A stretch of DNA of 64,000 bases. It comes from Hydrangea macrophylla (Eukaryota; Streptophyta; Magnoliopsida; Cornales; Hydrangeaceae). The stretch's first letter is position 1. The number at the start of each line of letters is the position of its first letter. The stretch is taken from assembly GCA_033977485.1 (NCBI GenBank), contig CM066995.1:48235162-48299161 (forward strand), written 5' to 3'. A model generated the notes under the pieces. That model ran no database searches, was not told the DNA's origin, and worked only from the letters and a program-made list of their open reading frames with translations. Position numbers and translations under genes: made by a program. This document shows positions 56,131-64,000 of the stretch, one piece after another.

Positions 56131-56839
56131 AAAGGATACTCAACAGTCACCACTTCACAACTCAACAACACATCCCTTTTCTTACCCTCCCGGCCCCCGT
56201 GGCCTGGTTTACCTATCCAACACTTATCCTTGATATACGCTGCTCCTGATCAAGTATAACTAGTCCGTACGTATCCTAGACCGCATTCGCGTCACTCGTT
56301 CCGTAGTTTATACATCCGTCATTCTATTTTGTTATAATATACTTACGTTGGAAACTTACCCAATCGTTATCGACGCAATAATCGTGTCGTACAACATACT
56401 AAAAGCTTGGGTATAAACTTTTAATGGTCAATACACTAAATTTGCGATAATGGAAAAACATAGCATGTAGCTCATAGATCTATAACATGGATTTGATATC
56501 AATAACCATATAGAAGAAAGCCTTAACATACTAATCTATGCGATAGCACAAGATATCCATAACCACACAGGTACCGGAAAGCAAGCATCATCAATAAACA
56601 CATCATACAAGTAGTTATACAATCTGCCAGGAATTAATTTTACAATGTCGACTGAATTGATATGATCTATTTGGGCATGATAAATTGCTTTGTAGACCAA
56701 ACTCAAAACTGGAACATTGTATATAATTGGATTATCTTCATGTACAACAAAATCTAGCTTCAATTACATTTTTTAACTACTCAAAATATTTATTTTACTT
56801 AGACATTTCTATATTTTCCGACTGCTCTGTCCCAGATTT

Positions 56840-57610
56840 ATAGTACTGCATTGCATGTGCATTTTACCTACAAAGGAGCGCTTTTTAGACTAAGCTTTAG
56901 AAGAGTTATTTATATATAAATGAGTTAGATTTCTTCACAAAACAAACTAGCCTCATTCCTATTTTTGAGCTGCTCCAAAAGTTTGTTTTACTATACTATG
57001 TTCTGCTGAAAGTTTCTATTTTCCATACTCAAAACAGTGCGGTGTACATGCATTTCACCAATGAAGGAGTGATTTCTAGACTAATCAATACAAGAGTTAT
57101 TTGTAGATAAATGAGTTATCTTTATCCACAAAAAAACCTAACTTTATAAAGATTTCAGAGCTGCTAACAACACTCATTTTACTAAACTACATTCTGCTAA
57201 AGGTTTCTGTTTCTCAAATTTAAAGTACTGCATTGTATGTACATTTCACCTATGAAGAATTGATTTTTAGACTGAGATCTAGAAGAGTTATTTTTAGATA
57301 ATTTAGTTAGCTTTATCCACAAAAAAACCTAGCATGATTCAGATTTTGGAGCTGCTTACAACACTTATTTTACTAAAATACATTCTGCTGTAGGTTTCTG
57401 TTTCTCAGATTTAAAGTGCTGCGTTGTATGTACATTTCAACTATGACGAAGTGATTTTCAGACTGAGCTGTAGAAGAGTTATTTGTAGATAAATGAGTTA
57501 GATATATCCACAAAAAAACCTAGCATGATTCAGATTTCAGAGCTGCTTAAAACACTCATTTTACTAAACTACATTCTGCTGGAGGTTTCTGTTTCTCAGA
57601 TTCAAAGATT
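56840..57610. repeat. Four tandem repeats of about 190 bp in Tekay-2 LTR
   Basis: The TGTACATTTCACCTATGAAG block recurs at about 56860, 57053, 57242 and 57432. Each unit also holds AAGAGTTATTTGTAGATAA and a TTTTACTAAACTACATTCTG block. Confidence 0.85.
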
Positions 57611-58093
57611 TGACTTGCATGTTGCATAGAACCTCAAATACAACATCAAACACTTACTAAACATTTACTACATACTATATAGGTTCTAAAATGAGTTAGA
57701 ATACTCACCTAAACTTGTAATTGAGCTTGGGCTTTGGATTTGAGCTTAGGAAGTTTGAACACAAGCTTCAACAGTGAAACTCCTTCTTCTTCTAACTTCT
57801 TGACTTTTCTTTCTTGTAGGAATCTTCTTGGACTTTTAGGACTTATAATAATAGCACCTAAGTCCCCATGGTGGTGTGGATGTAAGTATATGAGTGTGTA
57901 TATGAAGGTGCTCACAATGAATTGAAGGATCAACTCTTGATTTTCCTCCTAACTTCTCTTTTATCTCTCTATGTATCTCGAACCTCCTATCCTTCTCTCC
58001 ATGTGCAGATTTTTAGGCCAAAGAAAATGAAATGCATGAGTATATGCATGGTTATATAGAGATGGTGCAGGGGAGGTGTCTTCATGCATGTTT

Positions 58094-58198
58094 GCATGTG
58101 CACATGCAATGGCAAGTGTCCCACATGTGGACAAGTGTCACATGGGGTGGTGACATGTGTCAATGGGGTTGCATGTAGCTTCCATGTGGCCGGCCATG
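58094..58198. repeat. CATG palindrome cluster near Tekay-2 TATA box
   Basis: GCATGTGCACATGC (58094-58107), CCACATGTGG, TGACATGTGTCA and GGCCGGCC-linked CATGTG motifs follow within 105 bp. The cluster lies 34 bp upstream, in element sense, of the TCTATATAAC box. Spacing is not regular. Confidence 0.65.
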
Positions 58199-58476
58199 TG
58201 AAGCCCACCTCAGGTTTTTGTGCCACTTCCTCAGTTTACGTGCATAAGTTCCTCGTTATGCGTGTTGATTCAGATTTACGTGCAAATGGATATTATTTCT
58301 AATGTCCGGGTATAGGACTCAGTTAATCTTATTACGGTTGAGTCGGTATTGTTACTACAGTCTATCAGTAATCCTACCACACGTCAAAATTTTCATACAA
58401 TTAAAATAATAATATAATAATATACCAGATATAGAAATTCATAATACTATTGAACATAGAAATTACAGGTATTACA

Positions 58477-59140
58477 GCCGGCCCTGACCCTCTCCCTTAT
58501 CTCTGCTGACTCCCCCAGCGGAATCCCCGACGGCACCCCCGCCCGGGGAGCAGCCTCCTCAACAACCTCAACCTAGGGAGCAGACGTCTCCCCAGGCGCT
58601 TGAAGCTCTCCGATCCCATGCCTTAACCGCCAGAGCGGACAATCACTGCTGGAGGCCTCAGCGGCGGGCCTCTTCCCCCTATCCACCACCCGAGCAGCTA
58701 CAGCGGCAATGGCGGGGGCCTGTCTGGCCCTTAGTTACTCCATGTCTCTCCGGGGGCCCATCTCTGGAAAGGAACAAGGTTGTGCAGTCAGTAGCTAAGA
58801 AAAATTGCAAAAGACATCAAGCAAAAAATAATTTACCCAGGAGTTTACCCGGGATGATTGGAGGACAAACAGGAGCCTCGACGGGTTCGTCCGGGTCATA
58901 GGAGGCCCTAAAGTCTCCCGTCCGGGTCAGGATGTTCTAGATGTTGGTAGGCAAATCTTCTAGGCACCTGATCCGGGCATAGCACTCCTCGGGGATGTTC
59001 GACAAGTCAGTTGACCCCATTGTAAAGGGGAACATCAAGCGGTTAGCCACGACGTTACCATAAAAGAGAAGAGAAGACAAAAAGGATAGTGATGGACAGG
59101 CTTACTCCTCAGCTCTCCCGCCCAGGAAGTCCTTAGCTGG
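58477..59140 (-). pseudogene. Antisense Tat gene, upstream exons
   Basis: On the minus strand: an exon ending GGRAEE with donor GTAAGCC (at 59105); an intron whose acceptor reads TTTTATGG (normally AG) near 59058; an exon 59057-58849 (NVVANRLMFPFTMGSTDLSN, IPEECYARIRCLEDLPTN, one TAG, RTGDFRASYDPDEPVEAP); a donor GTAAACTC; an intron of 78-84 bp with acceptor CCTTTCCAG (58764-58772); then an Ala/Arg/Pro-rich exon from 58763 into the solo LTR at 58476. In-frame stops fit CAA/CAG changes. The exon-intron pattern and coding bias argue for a once functional spliced gene. The start lies beyond the D2 LTR. Confidence 0.6.
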
Positions 59141-61490
59141 TGTGGACACATAGCGTTCCACCTCTTTTTTTTTTTGTTTTGAAGTTTGATTTGGCTCAAA
59201 GAAAGAAAATGGTCTGTTTAAAACAGATACAGAGTCACCACTTGGTCTTTAAGAAACCAAGAAACCTAATTTTGACTCAACCAAACGGATAAAGGGCACC
59301 GGCCCTTCATAACCAAAGAACTTGGCTCGGGGTTTTGGTACGAGAGAGGAAGGAGCCTTTGTCGTGACTAAAACACCCTCAACTCGCCCCGTCTTTCGAC
59401 GGGCCTCAATTAGCATCCAAATAATTATCTTATACTATGTTTGGTTCGACAAATAATACTATGATAGTATAATACATCACATAAGAAAATTTTGAAATGG
59501 AAGATCTAAAGATAAGATATCATTCATAAGATCTAAGCCAATTATCACACAGTGCAAAGTGAAAGATCACACAAAACAAACCTAGGAAAAATCGTCTAAT
59601 CACATATCAAGTAATAAAGTTTTCCAAGTCTAAAGGGGGACATGAATTGTTATTGAAGCAAATGATCAAAGAAATCAAAATATGCTTAGCAAGCTATTAT
59701 GATGCATGTTATTCTTTGAGAAAAAGAAGATCTCTCAATCCCCGGGATGTATGAGAAAGGATGATTAGGTCGAGGGGAAGCATGAACGTGTGACCATAAT
59801 TATTCCTTATAATCTTCTTAGATTAGGAGTTACAAAAACCCCAAATCTTTGCATGGATGCAATGTATGTATCTAGAATGTGCCAAGGTTGTAGTGTGTTT
59901 TGTGTTCATGGATTCCTAAAATGACTTAGAAGTCTAGAATATGTATGAATGTATAAAGGAAATCATCATGGGATATGTACAAATATACTATGAACTAATT
60001 CCTAAGACATGAGCTAATTTGGAGTGCATGTAGGCATCCAATCAAAGAATGAAAGTTAAAATGTGCTTGCTATGAATAGTGGACAGAACAGTAACAAGAT
60101 CTTTTAGAAATTGAAAAGAAGGGCTAGAAATGTTTTCAATGCATGATTGTTTATGAAAATCTTCCTTATAGTGTCTAGAACACAACCCAAAAAGCCAATC
60201 TATAATAACTATCACAGATTCAGAGAAATCATATAAACAATAGAGGTCACTCAGAAACACAGTCCGTACTGTCGACTGAAATGTTGAAAAATCTTAGAAC
60301 ATGAAAACAAATGATCTAGAGGCCCATTTTATACAGACAGTTCCCTAAGACATTGAAGTGTGAGGAAAAAATAAGTTAGGACCACTCCTTGTGGAAAAGA
60401 TTTCTGAAAAAGAGGTTGGAAGTGGACCTAGCTGCTGTGACAGCAAAAACAGAATGTCTGGAAGGAATGTTTGGGTCCAAATGGACCATTTTCAAGTACT
60501 TCCAAGTCAAACCAAAACTCATGGGTGTTCTCCAATGAGTTAGGAAGACTTTCCAAGTGGCCTTGAATCCATATGTTGAGTATTGAGTTCTAGAAAAATC
60601 TTTGAACTCAGATTACTCACAATTTTGAAAATTTTGGGAAAAACTAGAGTTTTCTTTCTTGGGATTAAAATGAGGGTGGTTTTAAGAGGGGTTTTGAAAT
60701 AGATGTTTTGAAAGTATATTTTCAACATCAAATAGAGATTATGACCTCTTGGAATATCAACATCAAACTCATCATCAAGAACCCCCAAGATTGTTGGAGA
60801 GATTTATTTTTATTTGAACATAACTTCAAGAATACCTTGGAGGTATTGAAGTTATAATCATCATCTATCAAACATGTTTTTGAGGTCAAGAGCTACTATC
60901 CATAAGGATTCACTCACCTCAAACTTTATGTCATCACTTAGATGATGATGAACTAGTAAGTAAATAAACAAAATCAAAAAGAAATGAGGTGAGAAGAGAT
61001 GAACATTATATAAACAAGCAAGCAAATAGATAGCAATCAATAGATGATATTCATGATGTATTGAACTTGTAGCTTGGTGTTTCACTCATAGATTTTGACA
61101 TTTGGACATGGAAGTTGCTTCCTAACTCAAGAATACTCAAGAATGGTGATTGGGGGTGTTTGGAATGTTAAATATAAGAAAGGTAATGGAAGAAAACAAG
61201 ATTAAAACTCACTTTTTATAGCAAAATAGTAGGAGGAAGCTCCTTTTCTCTCTTCTAAACCTATCTCTATCTCTCTTCTTCTCTATAATTTTTAAGCTTT
61301 TGCACTTGGCCCCCCCAAAATGAAGAGCAATGGGGGGTTTATATAGGCCAATTTGGAGTGGTTTTGTGATTTTAGAAGTGTTCCCATTGGTCCCAAACAT
61401 CTGTGAACATAAAACTACGTCGTTTTGGTTTTCAATTAATCAAAATGAATCTCCAAGAAAATTTACAAAAATACATAGTTCTAGAGGGTA

Positions 61491-61549
61491 GTACCGCGGC
61501 AGCATTGGGCCAGTGCCGCGGTGGCAGTGGGCCAGTGCCGTTGCGGCAC
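61491..61549. repeat. GC-rich palindrome triplet in D2 LTR, 22-bp steps
   Basis: Units start at 61491, 61513 and 61535 (GTACCGCGGCAGCAT, GTGCCGCGGTGGCAG, GTGCCGTTGCGGCAC). Confidence 0.85.
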
Positions 61550-62062
61550 TGCTCCTCCTTCGTCCAGATTATGCTGTTTAGGCCCCCATAGATTCCGGTA
61601 TTCGCGAAAAGGCCCTATTTCGTCCGAAATTCACAGAAAATGCATACAAACTCCAAATTGAGGTTGTGATATACCGTTGGAAAGGTAATGGAGTCTACTT
61701 TACATAAAAAATAGTTCGGGGATAGGTCACTTTGAAAAGTTTTGCGGTATTTGCAATAAAAACCGATTTGATCGCCTTTTTCACCTTCGGAAATTCGTAA
61801 TAGACTTGTTTTAAATCCGAAAATTATGTGCGATATACCGTTGGAAAGCTATTGACTTCTAGTATCCATGAAAAATATTTGAAAATTGTTACGGTGCCCC
61901 GTTTCTAAAGTCAAATTCTGGTCAAACCTGGGATTCCCGGGAAGTTCTTGGAACCTCCGGGAGTTCCCAGGAGCTGACGTTTTCGCTCGATTTTTTTTTT
62001 TAAAACTCATTTTAACACTTTTCTCATGATCTAGAATGATTCTGGCGAATTCGGACGATTCT

Positions 62063-62119
62063 GGTCAAACTTGGTCAAACTTGGGTCAAACCTAGTCAAA
62101 CCTTTGTCAAACCGGTCAA
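62063..62119 (-). promoter_or_regulatory. W-box-like array in D2 LTR
   Basis: Six TTGAC cores (seen as GTCAA) start at 62063, 62073, 62084, 62094, 62105 and 62114, with steps 10, 11, 10, 11 and 9. TTGAC[C/T] is the core bound by WRKY factors. Confidence 0.6.
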
Positions 62120-62412
62120 CGAGGACTTTCCGGGAACTTCCGGGACTTTCGGGGGGTCTCTAGGAGCTGACGATTTCATTCGATTTTACTTAAAAACTCA
62201 TTTTATCATTTTTCTTGCGACGTAACATGTTTCCAGAGCCTTTGGTCCAAATCTGGGAGCTTTTGGGCTTTCAGGGGCATTTTGGTTACTCTGAGCATTC
62301 TGAGAGATAGAATTGGCTTCCAGGAGTCCTTTCGAGTCTTTTTTTCGATCATTGTGAACCACCAAGCTATGGGTCTCCTAAATCTGATAGCCGACAAAAT
62401 GGGGTGTCTACA

Positions 62413-63134
62413 GTTTGCCCCTCTTTGGCATGAACTCTCGAGGCAACGCTTGTCGCAAACGAGTGCCAAAGCTTTGAAGAGACAGGTCTTTTGGAGGCTA
62501 AAGATTTAGGATAAAAAAAAAAAGCGTTGCAAAAGATGCGATGATGTTGAGGCTGAGGTTAGTGCTGGTCGCGCTCTGCGTGAGCTGCCTACGTATCCCA
62601 AGGGGAATCAGACAAGGATGTAGTTCAGGGCACAAAGGAACCAATCATACATGCACATACACAACAATCAGGCGGATGCTATGCTAAAAGAGTGATATGC
62701 AATGCATGGATGTGATATGATTGTGTATATGAGTCCTATCATGCCTAGTGTTCTGATCCTAGTATGAGCAGGTGTTGTGGGGTGTGCCACTCCGAGTGGG
62801 CTGGTGTTGTGCTAGTGTTTGCGACTGTGATGTGGTGGATGACTCGGATAAAGATATCAAGGTTTAGAAGACTCTGGGTCTAGGGGCAAACTTCTTGAAT
62901 TTGGGAAGTGTGCTTCGCAAGTGAACGTAATTAAACGTGGGGTCCCAGAGGACAACAATCGATGGACACAGAAGTCCTGGATACCAAACGATAGATGAGG
63001 AAGTTCAAGATAGCCAATCGGAGAAGGGTTTCATGATAACCGTCAAGCGAGAAAGCTCACAATAGCTGATGGGTAGGTGAGGGGGCTCATAATTTTTGAC
63101 AAGGGAGTGAGGAAGCTCACGATAAGGGAGAAGC
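62413..63134 (-). mobile_element. D2 internal 3' end with polypurine tract
   Basis: On the minus strand AAAGAGGGGCAAAC (62413-62426) precedes the 3' LTR. The conserved GGGATACGTAGGCAGCTCACG box lies near 62577-62600. The rest is non-coding; near 63045-63125 the motif GAGGAAGCTCACGATAA repeats about three times. The element continues beyond the inserted D3 LTR. Confidence 0.7.
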
Positions 63135-64000
63135 TGTAGACACCCCATTTTGTCGGCTATCAGATTTAGGAGACCCATAGCTTGGTGGTTCACAATGATT
63201 GTAAAAGACTCAAAAGGACTCCTGGAAGTCGGCTCTATCTCTCAGAATGCTCAAAATGACCAAAATGCCCCTGAAAGCCCAGAAACTCCCAGATTTGGTC
63301 CCGAAGTTCTGAAAACATGCTATGTCGTAAGAAAAATGAAAAAATGAGTTTTTAAGTAAAACCAGAAGAAATCGTCAGCTCCCAGAGACCCCCGGAAGTT
63401 CCGGAAGTTCCCCGAGAGTCCCCGTTGACCGATTTGACCAAGGTTTGACCAGGTTTGACCAGAGTTTGACCAAGTTTGACCGAAATCGTCCAAATTCACC
63501 GGAATCATTAGAAAAGTATTAAAATGAGTTTTAAAAGAGAATCGAGCGAAAACGTCGGCTCCTAGGAGCTCCCGGAGGTTCCCAGAACTTCCCGGGAATC
63601 CCAGGTTTGACCAGTTTGACCAAGATTTGACTTTGGAATCGGGGCACCGAAACAATTTTCAAATATTTTTCATGGATACTAGAGGTCGATAGCTTTCCAA
63701 CGGTATATCGCACATAATTCCTGGATTTAAAAATAATTTATTATGAATTTCCAAAGCCAGAAAAGGCGATCAAATTGGCTTTTATCGCAAATACCGTAAA
63801 ACTTTTCAAAATGACCTATCCCCGAACTATTTTTTATGTAAAGTAGACTCCATTACCTTTCCAACGGTATATCACAACCTCAGTTTGGAGTTCGTACGCA
63901 TTTTCTGTTAATTTCGGACGAAATAGGGCCTTTTCTCGAATACCGGAACCTCAGGGGGCCTAAACAGCATTATCTGGACGAGGGAGGAGCAGTGCCGCCG
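63135..64000 (+). mobile_element. Ogre-like D3 LTR (start), opposite orientation
   Basis: TGTAGACACCCC starts at 63135 and the sequence matches the complement of D2 from 62412 leftward at roughly 90 percent by eye, to the window end. GAAGC (63130-63134) would be its target site. It has a six-unit TTGACC array (63425-63481) and three more units near 63604-63634. Confidence 0.85.
63425..63481 (+). promoter_or_regulatory. W-box array in D3 LTR, 10/11-bp steps
   Basis: TTGACC cores start at 63425, 63434, 63445, 63455, 63466 and 63476, with steps 9, 11, 10, 11 and 10. All lie on the same strand and nearly on one face of the helix. Confidence 0.65.

Larger units (their letters stand above)
54860..58476 (-). 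mobile_element. Tekay-2 solo LTR
   Basis: This is a 3617-bp LTR, TGTAATACCTG...GGGGCGTGACA on the minus strand, flanked by identical pentamers GCCGG (54855-54859 and 58477-58481). No internal region remains, so it is a solo LTR formed by recombination. It is the inverted partner of 1-2523. It holds the TTCGTCACGAA array (55600-56130), four 190-bp repeats, a TCTATATAAC box (58051-58060, minus) and a cluster of CATG palindromes (58094-58198) just upstream of that box. Confidence 0.93.
59141..62412 (-). mobile_element. Ogre-like D2 3' LTR
   Basis: This is a 3272-bp LTR, start TGTAGACACCCC at 62412 and end near TGTGGACAC at 59141 in plus-strand terms. It is collinear with D1 but keeps an extra segment with a W-box array. 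GC palindromes are at 61491-61549, and the TATA-like CCTATATAAACC is near 61338-61350 on the minus strand. GCTGG (59136-59140) is the left target site; its partner is outside the window. It interrupts the antisense Tat gene. Confidence 0.85.

Noticed and set aside
1..64000. Host protein-coding, rRNA or tRNA genes
   Set aside because: Every long frame has a retroelement motif or is a repeat artefact. Only tRNA-complementary primer sites were found, not tRNA genes.

Overview
The window looks like flowering-plant heterochromatin, probably pericentromeric. I see no host gene, rRNA or tRNA gene. Almost every stretch can be assigned to Ty3/gypsy LTR retrotransposons of four kinds, nested in one another: Tekay-type chromoviruses (tRNA-iMet primer site, chromodomain), Athila (tRNA-Asp primer site, DLGAS protease, extra 3' ORFs), a Tat/Retand-like element with an antisense spliced gene, and Ogre-like elements (TGGNGACTC-type primer site, conserved 3' box, minisatellite 3' UTRs). 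Lineage names rest on motifs read by eye, not on a search.

Layout. 1-2523: end of a Tekay-2 LTR. 2524-5752: 3' end and 3' LTR of an Ogre-like element (family E). 5753-6853: unassigned. 6854-17392: complete but dead Tekay-1 element on the minus strand, with an intact acidic ORF upstream of gag. 17393-21412: 5' part of a Tat element (LTR end, PBS, gag, protease, RT), all decayed. 21413-37694: nearly full Athila element on the plus strand. 37695-38242: fragment of a second Athila pol. 38243-46052: Ogre-like family E 5' LTR, PBS and non-coding internal region with a minisatellite. 46053-48165: Tat resumes (integrase C-terminus, repeats, last exon of an antisense gene). 48166-54694: Ogre-like D1 element, sitting inside an intron of that antisense gene. 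54695-54859 and 58477-59140: further pieces of the antisense gene, split by a Tekay-2 solo LTR (54860-58476, perfect 5-bp TSD). 59141-62412: Ogre-D2 3' LTR, then its internal 3' end, then an oppositely oriented D3 LTR from 63135 to the window end.

The most striking signal is not a gene. Unrelated LTR families carry arrays of short palindromes whose spacing is kept while the spacer sequence is not: Tekay-1 CAATCGATTG at 20/25 bp and 20/17 bp alternation, Athila TTCGATCGATCGAA at 19/25 bp (four arrays of six), Tekay-2 TTCGTGACGAA at 23/27 bp (six), Ogre-D GC-rich palindromes at 22/22 bp. In each family where I could find an LTR TATA box, a palindrome array or hairpin lies about 35-170 bp upstream of it, and in Tekay-1 and Athila a second array lies about 420 bp downstream. 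Ogre-D LTRs also hold W-box arrays (TTGACC) at 10/11-bp helical spacing. I interpret these as LTR control modules that arose repeatedly; this is inference.

The coding regions are mostly pseudogenes. Many of the stops look like C-to-T changes, as expected for heavily methylated DNA. The Athila pol frame is open for 1219 codons but its integrase lacks the first catalytic Asp.
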